From Paludisphaera borealis (lineage in GTDB: Bacteria; Planctomycetota; Planctomycetia; Isosphaerales; Isosphaeraceae): a DNA stretch of 64,000 bases. How positions within the stretch are numbered: position 1 is the stretch's first letter; each line of letters begins with the position of its first letter. The stretch covers positions 1,302,001-1,366,000 of the forward strand of contig NZ_CP019082.1 in the NCBI RefSeq assembly GCF_001956985.1. Reading direction: 5' to 3'. This document shows positions 18,401-26,144 of this stretch, piece after piece. The position numbers were made by a program, and so were the translations under genes. The notes beneath the pieces are model-generated. The model was not told where the DNA came from. It was given only the letters and a program-made list of their open reading frames with translations, and did not search any database.

Positions 18401-18568
18401 TTCCATCTGACCGGTCTCCCGCGAGGAGCGAAGCGGATCATGGCCTACCGCAACGAAGGGACCGAGAGGAACATCCGGAACCTCAAGCGAGCCGACGTTG
18501 CAGAAGGACAGAAGGATATTCGCATCGAGCTTCCCGATGTGAACGAGCGGCTGCGAGGAATCGAGTAA
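15404..18568 (+). CDS. ECF sigma factor fused to a membrane-anchored Ig-like/carboxypeptidase-regulatory array
   Basis: This encodes 1054 residues. Residues 30-185 are an ECF sigma factor: region 2 (FAELVKRHGPMVFGTCRRIL, ATFLVLARRAGSVRN, LGGWLHRVACRIA) and region 4 (LPVVLCCLQGLSHEEASQRL, GTVKSRLARGREKL). An Ala-rich stretch (205-265) leads to one membrane helix near 268-288 (IGAAVVTTGLAVAAVGFFG). Residues about 325-1045 are a chain of beta-sandwich repeats, each with a start like GRVLDAAGRPIAGARV and an end like TDADGRFEFTEV, as in carboxypeptidase-regulatory domains. This puts a promoter-recognising part inside the cell and a large array outside. Region 2/4 spacing is normal for ECFs. No anti-sigma gene is adjacent. 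The ATG at 15404 follows GAGG. Confidence 0.9.
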   Translation: MTRIHQDVRLVEQMETLFHAGSLGGLSDGALLDRFQARQVAGAEAAFAELVKRHGPMVFGTCRRILADPHLAEDALQATFLVLARRAGSVRNRETLGGWLHRVACRIAWRSRKRADRRRAKEEAMVEEIAAKAVDRADDSELRSILDQEIDRLRDVQRLPVVLCCLQGLSHEEASQRLCWPLGTVKSRLARGREKLQSRLIRRGVAPALAATVLTGGMQATEAAAISSALVKSTAALAWKASFAAAGASAAVATLVGEELGSVLAIKLKIGAAVVTTGLAVAAVGFFGPGALSQKPRGEDSPKPAVIQNEARKPDPPAIDSTLSASGRVLDAAGRPIAGARVYLREWTASRLGRVDFARRDKLLPGEIINDALAERTTDADGRFEFTEVLASGIPRVLYTGETVYPCDVVALASGRGLAWLPLKPHHLTVPITLTLGEEGIIRGKLVEPGGNPVAGASILITALGALDQPDGDERDTENRMDLRWSGFLGVKTGADGRFIVRGLSREMAVTLIVAEPQHERLVVYAATEPPPSQATAQQNPSREAGKLADPELLRGDFTLTIRVADHVLNGRVVFEADDKPAPNAQLNYVMKSATRVFGAAKLDAEGKFRIEGLVPGTVVLRALNPQADAVPADVEVSIPETPKESEYTLVLPRGLVVRGRVVDGASGQGVGNVDVRYIPEPQHGRKGSPFGLDCRTDFNGRYRMVVPAGRGAAEVFGVPREFDHPLRGDVGDPPNPSYSRQAEGEAGQTIELADIPLNRLREAVIRVVSPDGRPVRNAEVSLLDSAYTSGGTDKGRTDAEGRYRTRGLQSGQSATVDVVGPDGLQGGTAEITRIDAPGKKTGEIEVRLSPLGSLSGRVLGDDGVPLPEARMTLFRNVRYAEQSDPSFGKAVDVGCQVAGDGSYSFKRLIPGGVFSIRVEVDGHATATSADVKVKPGEDARFEDFRLPFSDQEITGVVVDPRGKPLAGVTATYERDHRGPVLYAPNGAVWFQNTDASGRFHLTGLPRGAKRIMAYRNEGTERNIRNLKRADVAEGQKDIRIELPDVNERLRGIE

Positions 18569-18596
18569 GTTCATCTTGATCTACGAGGAACCAGCC

Positions 18597-19817
18597 ATGT
18601 CCCCTGCCCTGATCCCCTTGATTCTCCTCGCCCTGACGGCTGACCGGCCTGTTCTCGTGGGGCGCGTGACGACGACCGACGGCGCTCCGGTCGTCGGGGC
18701 GCACGTGGCGATCGACTCGGCCGGCGTCCGCAAGGGGACGAGCCCGCTCTGCCCGTCGTGCTACCTCGACTGCCGCAAGAGTGCTGAGACGGACGTAAAA
18801 GGCGAATTTCGGATCGACGCCGTCGACCCCGAACTGCTGTTCAACGTCCTGGTCATGGCCGATGGGTTCCGCCCGACGTTCGCGATGAAGTCGGACCCCC
18901 TGAAGGAGCCGGTCAAGGTGACGCTCTCGGCCTTCGACCCGAGCACGTTCGAGGCGAACCGGATCTTGAAGGGGGTCGTCGTCGACGCCGGCGGCCGTCC
19001 GCTGGCCGGCGTCAAACTCACTCCCCAAGGCTTCGCGACCGAGGCGTTTCGGGGCTTCAGCCCGGACATCCTCGACCCACTGGCCGTGACCAACCTGAAG
19101 GGCGAGTTCGTGATGACGTCGAAATCGCCGATGGAATACGCGGACCTGCGTGCGACCGGGAGCGGCGTCGCGCCCCGAATCTTTCACGGCTGCAAGCCCG
19201 AGGCGAATCCGCAGACGCTGACGATGACCCCAGGGGCGACGCTGATCGGCCGGGTGGTCCGCGACGGCAAGCCCGTCGTCGGCTGCGAGGTCGGCCTGGT
19301 TCAGGTCAATCGCGGCAGCGACGGCTGGCTCGGCGAGACATCGGTCGGAACCGATTCCGATGGACGGTTCACCTTCGTGAACGTCCACCCCGACGAGGGC
19401 TATTTCGTTTATACGGTGATGGGGAGCGTGAAGGACGGCGGAGCGGCCGATGCGAAGAAGATCCACTCCGGGGGCGAAGGGGCGACGACCGACGCGGGGG
19501 ATTTCGTCGTGGTTCGCGGGCATACGATCAAGGGGCGCGTCCTGCTCTCCGATGAGAAGCCGGTTCCGCCGAAGACGAGGCTTCTGCTCTCCCGGGAAGA
19601 CGCATGGGACGCCCGGTACTTCGATCTCGACGCCGAGGGCCGGTTCGCGATCGACGGCCTTCCGACCGAGCGTTACATGCTCAACGTCGCGCTGAAGGGT
19701 TACGCGGTCTCGCCGAAGAACCACAGCATCGACACGCAGAACGGGCGCAGCCTCGTCGGCATGATCGATCAGGACATCGATGGGCTGAAGATCCTCTTGG
19801 AGCCGCGCGCCAGGTAG
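18597..19817 (+). CDS. Exported protein with carboxypeptidase-regulatory-like domains
   Basis: This encodes 406 residues: a short signal peptide (MSPALIPLILLALTA) and then three or four beta-sandwich units of the same type as in the upstream sigma fusion, for example LVGRVTTTDGAPVVGAHVAI, LKGVVVDAGGRPLAGVKL and LIGRVVRDGKPVVGCEV. A CPSCYLDC cluster lies near residue 50. The gene begins 28 bases after the sigma factor stop, on the same strand, with GAGGAA before its ATG, so they form an operon. It could be a binding partner of the sigma factor's outer array. There is no catalytic motif. Confidence 0.8.
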   Translation: MSPALIPLILLALTADRPVLVGRVTTTDGAPVVGAHVAIDSAGVRKGTSPLCPSCYLDCRKSAETDVKGEFRIDAVDPELLFNVLVMADGFRPTFAMKSDPLKEPVKVTLSAFDPSTFEANRILKGVVVDAGGRPLAGVKLTPQGFATEAFRGFSPDILDPLAVTNLKGEFVMTSKSPMEYADLRATGSGVAPRIFHGCKPEANPQTLTMTPGATLIGRVVRDGKPVVGCEVGLVQVNRGSDGWLGETSVGTDSDGRFTFVNVHPDEGYFVYTVMGSVKDGGAADAKKIHSGGEGATTDAGDFVVVRGHTIKGRVLLSDEKPVPPKTRLLLSREDAWDARYFDLDAEGRFAIDGLPTERYMLNVALKGYAVSPKNHSIDTQNGRSLVGMIDQDIDGLKILLEPRAR

Positions 19818-19833
19818 GCGCGTCCGGCCGTCC

Positions 19834-20940
19834 TCAACGGTTGAACGCGCCCCGCGAGATGGCGCCGGGGTCCTGGGAGACTTTTTCGGCGAAGCTGCGG
19901 AACGAGGCGAGGACGAGCTTGAGCTGGTTGAGCGTCTGGTTGGCGGAGACGGCGACGGTGTTGAAGTTGTCGTAGAGTTCGCCCTGGGTGAGCAGCTTCT
20001 GGATCGCGCCGTTGGTGTTGAGCGTGCCCTGGCGGGTGCGGAGGACGGCCGAGAGCAGTTCGAGGTCGGAGGCGATCCGGTTGACCCGGCGGACGGTCTG
20101 GCCGAAGTCGGTCGACGGCGTCTTGTTCACCGGCGCGCCGAGATCCTTGAGCAGCGGCTGGGCGTCGGCGATCGCCGAGTCGAGCCGCGCGGAGGCCGCC
20201 GAGAACTTCGCGACGCCGGTTTTGAAGGCGTCTTGCGTGGCGGGGTCGAGGGTGGTGTTGAGCTTGTCGGCGACCTTCTGGAGGTTTGCCATCGTCGTCT
20301 TGAATTCGGTCTGGTTGTCGCCGATGAAGCCGCGGATGCCCTCGGCCGCGCCCGAGACGTTCTTGCCCGTGGTATCCCAGGTGACCAGGAACTCGTCGAG
20401 CTTCTGGGCGCTCTTGGAGAGCTTCGCCACGCCGTTCGCCGCCTCCTGGATCGTGTCGAGGGTGGTTCCGGCCCGTTCGAACGCCTTGGTCGCCGCGGCG
20501 AGCGCCTTGGAGGGGTCGGCGGCGACCTCGCCCTCGATCACCAGCGCCGCGGCGGGCGTGGGCGCCATCTGAAGCCGTCCCTCGCCCGAGCCGGGAAGCA
20601 GGTCGATGGTGACGTCGCCGATCAGCGACCGCGTAAGCCGAGGCACCGAGCCCTCGCGGATCTTGAATTTGCGTTCCAGCGCGATGGTCACGAGTACGCC
20701 GTCGGGCTGATTGTCGCGGTCGTCGAAGTCGATGGCCACGACCTCGCCGACCCGGATTCCGCTCTTGCGGACGGCCACCCCCTGGAGGACCCCAGGCGCT
20801 TCGGCGTAGTGGACCTTGATGTAGCCCTGCTCGCGAAGGATCTGCGGGGACTCGCCGAACCAGACGATCAGCATTGTCAGGACCAGACCGGCGACGATCA
20901 CGAACATGCCGATCCGGAACTGCATGACCCGTTCATTCAT
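19834..20940 (-). CDS. mlaD: MlaD-type MCE domain protein
   Basis: This encodes 368 residues. A single N-terminal helix (FRIGMFVIVAGLVLTMLIVWF) anchors it in the inner membrane; the MCE domain follows (IKVHYAEAPGVLQGVAVRKSGIRVGEV and SLIGDVTIDLLPG), then about 220 residues of long helices that probably form a tube or coiled coil. MCE proteins form hexameric rings that pass lipids between membranes. It is longer than E. coli MlaD (183 residues) and nearer to PqiB/Mce in having a helical tail. It lies 60 bases after the ATPase gene in the mlaE-F-D order. Confidence 0.9.
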   Translation of the reverse strand: MNERVMQFRIGMFVIVAGLVLTMLIVWFGESPQILREQGYIKVHYAEAPGVLQGVAVRKSGIRVGEVVAIDFDDRDNQPDGVLVTIALERKFKIREGSVPRLTRSLIGDVTIDLLPGSGEGRLQMAPTPAAALVIEGEVAADPSKALAAATKAFERAGTTLDTIQEAANGVAKLSKSAQKLDEFLVTWDTTGKNVSGAAEGIRGFIGDNQTEFKTTMANLQKVADKLNTTLDPATQDAFKTGVAKFSAASARLDSAIADAQPLLKDLGAPVNKTPSTDFGQTVRRVNRIASDLELLSAVLRTRQGTLNTNGAIQKLLTQGELYDNFNTVAVSANQTLNQLKLVLASFRSFAEKVSQDPGAISRGAFNR

Positions 20941-20999
20941 GAGGAACTTCCTCTTCCATCACAGGCGCTCGGGACCGGCGTCCGACTGACCGAGGGGTA

Positions 21000-21857
21000 T
21001 TATACGCCGCCGCCGCGATTCTGGGCCATCTCGCGGAGCCGTTCGCCGGCCTCGCCGCGGACGAATTGCCGGACGCGCGGGTCGGACGAGCTTTCCAGGC
21101 CCTCGGGCGGACCGTCGTAGAGGATCTGGGAATCGTCGCGTCCGATCCGCGTCAGGGGGTAGAACATGACCACCCGATCGGCCACCTTCTGCACGGTCTT
21201 CATCTCGTGCGTGACCACGATCCCGGTCTTCTTGCTGGACTTCTGGGTCTGGAGGATCAGCTCGTTGATGACGTCGGTCATGATCGGGTCGAGGCCGGTG
21301 GTGGGTTCGTCGTAAAGCATGACTTCGGGGTCGAGGGCCAAGGCCCGCGCCAAGCCGACCCGCTTGCGCTGACCGCCGGAGAGCTCGGCCGGCTTCTTGC
21401 GTTCGAGGCCCGCGGGGAGGCCGACTTCCAGGAGCCGCTCGGAGACGATCGCGCGGATCTTCTCCTCGTCGCAGACCTGGTGCTCCCGCAGTCCGAACGC
21501 CACGTTGTCGTAGACGGTGAGGCTGTCGAAGAGCGCGGCCGACTGGAAGAGGAAGCCGAACCGGAGGCGAAGCTGGACCAGCTTCTTACCCCCCAGGCGG
21601 GTCACGTCGGCGCCGTCGAAGAGGATCTTGCCGCTGGTGGGATGCAAGAGGCCGATGATCAGCTTCAAGAGCACGGTCTTGCCGCAGCCGCTCTCGCCGA
21701 TCACGCAGACCGTCTCGCCGCGACGGATCGTCAGCTCGACGTTCCGCAGCACCTGCTGCTGGCGGAACCGGATCGACACCCGCTGAATCTGGATCAGATC
21801 GGCGCGCGCCGGCTGGACCGGCGTCGTCGGGTCGGCGGGGGTTTCGGCATCGCTCAT
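21000..21857 (-). CDS. mlaF: Mla-type ABC transporter ATP-binding protein
   Basis: This encodes 285 residues of one ABC ATPase: Walker A GESGCGKTVLL, Q-loop FLFQSAALFDSLT, signature LSGGQRKRVGLARAL, Walker B EVMLYDEPTTGLDP and the switch His in VVTHEM. Sequence and neighbours identify it as the MlaF type that powers lipid transport by MlaE and MlaD. The C-terminal tail (LESSSDPRVRQFVRGEAGERL) resembles the MlaF tail that contacts MlaB, yet no mlaB gene is seen here. ATG at 21857 overlaps the stop of the permease gene (ATGA). Confidence 0.93.
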   Translation of the reverse strand: MSDAETPADPTTPVQPARADLIQIQRVSIRFRQQQVLRNVELTIRRGETVCVIGESGCGKTVLLKLIIGLLHPTSGKILFDGADVTRLGGKKLVQLRLRFGFLFQSAALFDSLTVYDNVAFGLREHQVCDEEKIRAIVSERLLEVGLPAGLERKKPAELSGGQRKRVGLARALALDPEVMLYDEPTTGLDPIMTDVINELILQTQKSSKKTGIVVTHEMKTVQKVADRVVMFYPLTRIGRDDSQILYDGPPEGLESSSDPRVRQFVRGEAGERLREMAQNRGGGV

Positions 21858-22711
21858 AGCAGGCCCGAGGCCTGAGGCCAGAACGAGCGATAAACCGTGT
21901 TCCACCCGATGCCCAACACAAAGTCCAGGAACAGGATGGCCATGAACGAGTACACGAAGGCCTCGGTCGCGGCCTTGCCCACGCCTTCGGCCCCGGCGCT
22001 CGAATTGAATCCGCGATGGCAACTGATTAGAGCGATCGCCGCGCCGAAGAAATAGCTCTTGAAGATCCCTGCGAAGATGTCGAGGCCCTCGACGTAGTCG
22101 CGCGAGTGCTTCCAGTAGGCGAACGAGTCGATGCCCATCACCTGCGTGCTGACCACCGCGCCGCCGATGACCCCCATGAAGTCGGCCATCAGCGTCAACA
22201 GCGGGATCAAGAGCAGACAGGCCATGAACCGGGGGACGGCCAGGTAATAGATCGGGTTCGTGCCCAGCGCTGAGAGGGCGTCGATCTGCTCGGTCACCCG
22301 CATCGTCCCCAGCTCGGCCGCCATCGACGACCCGACCCGGCCCGCCAGCATCGTCGCGGCGAGCACCGGCCCCAGCTCCTTCACCAGCGAGATGTTGATG
22401 ACCGAGCCCAGCCGAGTGGCCAGCCCCATCATCTGGAACTCGTGATGCGCCTGGACCGCGAGCACCATGCCGATGAACGTCCCGGTGACCGCCACCACCG
22501 ACACGCTTTGCACGCCGATCGCGTAGAAGATCGGCACCAGCACCGACCACCTCGGACGTCGGCGGAAGATCCAGATCAGCGTCTGAACCGAGAACAGGCC
22601 CACGTCGCCGATTTCGGCCACCATGTCGAAGACCTGCTCGCCGAGCCGGTGGACCGCGGTCTCGGGTTTTTCGACCAGCTCCGCATCCGGGTTGAGTGAA
22701 GCTACCGCCAT
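21854..22711 (-). CDS. mlaE: MlaE-type ABC transporter permease
   Basis: This encodes 285 residues. After about 45 soluble residues come the MlaE helices, with the conserved VTGTFIGMVLAVQAHHEF, LGPVLAATMLAGRVGSSMAAELGTM and ALSALGTNPIYYLAVPRF. It forms the membrane channel of the phospholipid transporter with the next two genes and keeps outer-membrane lipid asymmetry or supplies the envelope. I start at the ATG at 22711; codons farther upstream are of poor quality. Outer membrane partners (MlaA, MlaC) are not in the window. Confidence 0.92.
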   Translation of the reverse strand: MAVASLNPDAELVEKPETAVHRLGEQVFDMVAEIGDVGLFSVQTLIWIFRRRPRWSVLVPIFYAIGVQSVSVVAVTGTFIGMVLAVQAHHEFQMMGLATRLGSVINISLVKELGPVLAATMLAGRVGSSMAAELGTMRVTEQIDALSALGTNPIYYLAVPRFMACLLLIPLLTLMADFMGVIGGAVVSTQVMGIDSFAYWKHSRDYVEGLDIFAGIFKSYFFGAAIALISCHRGFNSSAGAEGVGKAATEAFVYSFMAILFLDFVLGIGWNTVYRSFWPQASGLL

Positions 22712-23096
22712 TCTCGCACCACCCCCCGACGGTTCCGTCCGAGCCCCTCGACTGCCGGTCATTCTGGACATTCCACGGCGACTTGGCAAGCCCGACCCGT
22801 CGATCGCGATGTTCGAATGAATTCGGAGTTGTAAGTGGACAGAGAGTGAGGTTTTGGAGCAAAACCGTTGTGTGGAAGTGTTGGTTTCAGGATCGGCCGA
22901 GGATGACTCAGGGGCCCGAAAGTTCGGATTTGCGAGGATTCAACGGAACGTAAGAGAGACCGTGCACGAGGCCGAGCCCGGCCGTGCCTTGTAAGGGTCG
23001 TGGTGGTCGCGTGGCATCAAGTGGAAGTCAGCGTGGCGCGGGCATGGGCGGTTCGATGGCGAAGCCGCCTGGTCTCGGTTCCGGAGAGCGCGGCGG
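22712..23096. other. Intergenic region upstream of the mla operon
   Basis: These 385 bases should hold the promoter of the mlaE-F-D operon and the end of the small gene at 23097. I see no repeats or clear RNA structure and no convincing frame. Confidence 0.4.
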
Positions 23097-23372
23097 TCAG
23101 CGGACGATGCGGACGAAGACGCGACCGCCGTGGATGCAGATGTCGGCCTCGACGTCGTCGACGCCGGTGAGAGCGATCTCGACGTATTCGAAATCCTGGT
23201 CCCTGTAGCTGTGGACCGACCCCCGCGGCAATTCCACGGCTTTTCGGCCCGGCAAGCTGGTCAGTCGATTGACCAGATCCACCATGAGGTCCGGCAGGGT
23301 GCGTTGCGGGCTCTCATCGACTCGGAGAGGCCGAACCATGGGAAAGGTACTGGTGCGCGTGGGCTCGATCAT
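23097..23372 (-). CDS. Small protein of unknown function
   Basis: This encodes 91 residues, without signal or membrane helix. The second half is well structured by pattern (YRDQDFEYVEIALTGVDDVE, ADICIHGGRVFVRIVR), three strands ending exactly at the C-terminus. AAGGA precedes the ATG at 23372 by about nine bases; a second ATG at residue 12 is possible. No family is recognised. A perfect hairpin lies 21-46 bases upstream of the start and could be an operator or leader structure. Confidence 0.55.
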   Translation of the reverse strand: MIEPTRTSTFPMVRPLRVDESPQRTLPDLMVDLVNRLTSLPGRKAVELPRGSVHSYRDQDFEYVEIALTGVDDVEADICIHGGRVFVRIVR

Positions 23373-23392
23373 TCTCGTAAATCCTTCGTAGG

Positions 23393-23418
23393 TCCCTGGA
23401 CCGCCAACGGTCCAGGGA
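23393..23418. promoter_or_regulatory. Perfect palindrome upstream of the 91-residue protein gene
   Basis: TCCCTGGACC (23393-23402) and GGTCCAGGGA (23409-23418) pair over 10 bp around GCCAAC. It begins 20 bases upstream of the start codon at 23372 (minus strand), so it lies in the leader or promoter of that gene. It might be an operator, a leader hairpin, or a terminator of something unseen. Confidence 0.4.
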
Positions 23419-23500
23419 ATGGAAAAGCTGAAAAACAGCCTGTGAAGAACCTACTAACATCCTGTTCGAGGTCTGATGCCAGGGGATTGGGGGAGCAAGA

Positions 23501-23522
23501 TTGGTCACTCCTCCGTGACCAA
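23501..23522. repeat. Perfect 8-bp hairpin
   Basis: TTGGTCAC (23501-23508) pairs with GTGACCAA (23515-23522) across TCCTCC. There is no T-run. Its role is unknown; it stands in a gene-free region with another hairpin about 80 bases away. Confidence 0.35.
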
Positions 23523-23952
23523 AGCGCACTACGTCGTGAGAACCAAAAACAATCGTCGCTGGATTCGATGGCGCAGAGGAGTCGGGGGGCCGCGCTCCGT
23601 CGGACCGTCGTCGCTTCATGGGACTGTCACTTCGGTTTAATCTTACTTAGTAGGACGTCGGCCAGAGAGCGAATGAACAGTCGAATCACGAATCATCTGC
23701 GACATGAATGCGTGTTGTGATGGCTCGACTCCTAATATAACGCACCAAATCACGCAAGGAAAGATGATTTTTCGAAATTTACTTTGTTAAGGCCTAAACG
23801 AAGGAAATGGGCCGAGAATCGGGTGAAAAGCTTCATGTTACGTTCACGGCGTCGCCGGCGTGCTTCCCGGCCGCGGCTGGCGCGTGCGGGGGCCGTTGAA
23901 GTCGAGAGCGAACCGCGGTCGTCGCCGCGTGCGCTCGAGGATGTTCCCCCGG

Positions 23953-25110
23953 TCAGCCGGCGGGTCGTTTCGAGAGGTCGGGAACGCCGATCTGGTCGAG
24001 TCGCTGGGTGAGCATGCGCTCGATCGTCTCGGCGGTTCGGCGATAGGTCGGTAGGTCCGCGCCGATCGGGTCGGGAACGTCGTTCCCCTCGGGATCGAGG
24101 AGGAACGCGCGCGGCTGGGCACCGGGGACGACGTTGAGCAGGGCGTCCAGGTGGTCGGTCGTCATGGCGAAGAGGCAGTCCGCCTGCTGGACCAGTTCGG
24201 GGGTGACGCCCCGGCTGCGGTGGCGGTCGAGCGAGCCTCCCATGGACCGGAGGACCTCGATCGCATGAGTCGCGGCGGGCGATCCGGTGGACGCCGCGAC
24301 TCCGGCCGAAACGACTGCGTAGCCGCGTTCCTGAAGCGCGTCGACGGGGCACTGGAGGCGTCGCGACAGGAGCACTTTGCAGATCGCCTCGGCCATTGGA
24401 CTGCGGCAGGTGTTGCCCGTGCAGACGAACACGAGGATCAGGCCCGAGAGCCGGGTGAGCGTCTCGGCGTCGACCACGCCCTCGCGGACGACCGACCAGC
24501 CGTTCTCCTCAATGCGGACGGTGGTGGAGACCTGGCCGTAGCGGGTCGGCCCGGAATCGATGGCCATGTCGAGGCCGGCCATCGAGCGGAGCGCGTCGGC
24601 CGTCGCGGCTGGGGCCTGGTCGGCCCCGCGTACGAGGCTGAGAACCAGGGGCGCCGGGGAGAACCGGAGGATATGCCGGATCAAACGGTCTTCCGGACAG
24701 CGCAGGGCGATGTCGCCGTTGGGCGAGATCAGCGGCTTCACCTGGTCGGGGAGGCGCTGATACAAGCCGTTGCACGCATCCTTGGGAAAAAGCAGCGTGA
24801 CTGGTCCGGGCCAGAGCCTTCGGACGAGCCTGCGGCTACTGTCGGGGATGTGGGAGACCCAGTCGGTCGTCTCTTCCGGCCCTTTCAGCAAGATCGTCAG
24901 GGGCCGACTCTCGGACTCGCCGCGAAGCTCGCGCAGCTTGGCGACCCCCGTCGGGTTGAGGGCGGAGGCGGCCAGGCAATAGACCGTCTCAAGGCTGAGG
25001 CCGACGACTCCTCCCTGGGCCAGGCAGGCGACCGCCCGATGAACCACGTCGCGGGCGTCGTCGCACTGGGCCAGGTCGATCCACTGGGAGGGCGAAAGGC
25101 TTTCCGTCAT
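23953..25110 (-). CDS. Degenerate Sua5/YrdC domain fused to a YwlE-like low-molecular-weight phosphatase
   Basis: This encodes 385 residues in two domains. Residues 20-215 follow the Sua5/YrdC/TsaC pattern (LETVYCLAASALNPTGVAKL, LWPGPVTLLFP, ALRCPEDRLI). However, the KxR motif is replaced by RGESESRP and the SxN motif by LSLVRG, so threonylcarbamoyl-AMP synthesis is doubtful. Residues 225-380 are a low-molecular-weight phosphatase with CTGNTCRSPMAE and the acid loop DPIGADLPTY. Thr after GN is the residue that marks arginine phosphatase YwlE; tyrosine phosphatases usually have Ile. In Bacillus the separate ywlC and ywlE genes lie close together, so this is a true fusion of neighbours. Confidence 0.82.
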   Translation of the reverse strand: MTESLSPSQWIDLAQCDDARDVVHRAVACLAQGGVVGLSLETVYCLAASALNPTGVAKLRELRGESESRPLTILLKGPEETTDWVSHIPDSSRRLVRRLWPGPVTLLFPKDACNGLYQRLPDQVKPLISPNGDIALRCPEDRLIRHILRFSPAPLVLSLVRGADQAPAATADALRSMAGLDMAIDSGPTRYGQVSTTVRIEENGWSVVREGVVDAETLTRLSGLILVFVCTGNTCRSPMAEAICKVLLSRRLQCPVDALQERGYAVVSAGVAASTGSPAATHAIEVLRSMGGSLDRHRSRGVTPELVQQADCLFAMTTDHLDALLNVVPGAQPRAFLLDPEGNDVPDPIGADLPTYRRTAETIERMLTQRLDQIGVPDLSKRPAG

Positions 25111-25151
25111 GAAGTCTCAGTCAATCGAGGACGACGGCAAGTGCGTCGAGA

Positions 25152-25448
25152 TCAAAAAAGCAGGGTCAGGCCGCGAACGTCGCGGATCTCGGCGTAGATC
25201 GAACGAACCTGCTCGGCGTTCTGCACGTTCATGTCGAGCGTGAGGGCGATGTGCCGCCCTCCCCTAGTGGCGCGGACCGAATAATCGAGATCGGACGCCG
25301 CCGCCAGATGCTCGGAAACCGCGGCGACGACCCGCTGTTCGAAATCGTCGTCGACCAGGCCGATCGCCTTGATCGTGTAACTGCCGGGGAACGGATGAGT
25401 CGATTCGAGGAGTTCAACCGAGGGACGATTGTCAGGCAGACTTTCCAT
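25152..25448 (-). CDS. DUF493 (YbeD-like) family protein
   Basis: This encodes 98 residues with the ferredoxin-like pattern of the YbeD/DUF493 family: FPGSYTIKAIGLVDDDFEQRVV, the basic strand VRATRGGRHIALTLDMNV and NAEQVRSIYAEIRDVRGL. The fold resembles ACT-type regulatory domains; in E. coli ybeD lies next to lipB but the role is unclear. I start at the ATG at 25448; another lies four codons upstream. The Sua5-phosphatase gene begins 41 bases downstream in the same direction, probably one operon. Confidence 0.8.
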   Translation of the reverse strand: MESLPDNRPSVELLESTHPFPGSYTIKAIGLVDDDFEQRVVAAVSEHLAAASDLDYSVRATRGGRHIALTLDMNVQNAEQVRSIYAEIRDVRGLTLLF

Positions 25449-25730
25449 GGCCCGCTCCAAGAAAAAACACGCGCCGAGCCCTCACGCCGGCGCTCTCTCC
25501 ATCATACGGCCGGAGGTTTCCGCCGCCAAACCCGCGCCGGCGATTTTGCCGGCCCAGCCGGCGCCGGCCGCCGCCGACCGTAAAATACGAACAGCCCCGG
25601 CGCTCAGTGTTGCAAGCGGCGAGGCTGACCGTGGATTGTGGCAGGCGGGACGCGGACGGCTCTTGTCCGTCCGGCGGCGAACCGGCGGCGATACGGCTTC
25701 CGAATGGATGAACCGGCGGGCGCTCAATGC

Positions 25731-25820
25731 TTATTTTTTGCGATGACGAATCCGACTCCGCATCCGGCGCTTCTTGCGCCCGACCTTGCGGCGACCTTTA
25801 CCTCGACGACGACTGGCCAT
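25731..25820 (-). CDS. Tiny, extremely basic protein, possible ribosomal-type peptide
   Basis: A 29-codon gene that begins MASRRRGKGRRK and ends RIRHRKK, then TAA. Eighteen of the 29 residues are Arg or Lys and there is no acidic residue. AAGGAG sits seven bases before the ATG at 25820, one of the best ribosome-binding sites in the window. Composition and the RH-R-KK ending resemble the very short ribosome-associated proteins of the AURKAIP1/COX24 (bS22-like) group, but similarity in so basic a peptide is weak evidence. It lies upstream of the DUF493 gene on the same strand, 282 bases away. Confidence 0.7.
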   Translation of the reverse strand: MASRRRGKGRRKVGRKKRRMRSRIRHRKK

Positions 25821-26144
25821 GCGTTCTCCTTGGGGTTCCTTACGACTCGTTCACGAAAGCGCAACGACGTAGATCGTTTCGACGCTGGAATACCTTATTC
25901 TATAACCGACAAGCTGCTTTCGCTCAAGAGGGCGATTCGCGCGGACCGGCGCGGAGCCTGGTCGAATCAACACGACCGAACCGTCGCGCGGGACCGTCGC
26001 CAACATCCCAAGTTCGTGATTCTCGTTCTAGAGTGCTCCTGTGCGGAAGTGGGCTCGAAGAGGTCGTTGAATGGCCGAGACGCGAATTTCCGTGAACCGA
26101 TCCGGGTCGACTCACACCTTTAGCCGCTGAAGGATGGGACTGTC
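25821..26144. other. Divergent intergenic region
   Basis: These 324 bases lie between the tiny basic gene and the secreted SnoaL-like gene and should carry promoters in both directions. Several A/T-rich patches are present (for example around 25890-25910). No gene was recognised. Confidence 0.4.

Larger units (their letters stand above)
23373..23952. other. Intergenic region with two perfect hairpins and an AT-rich stretch
   Basis: These 580 bases contain hairpins at 23393-23418 and 23501-23522. The part around 23640-23830 is A/T-richer than the surroundings. Frames crossing it look random. No RNA gene was recognised. Confidence 0.45.
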
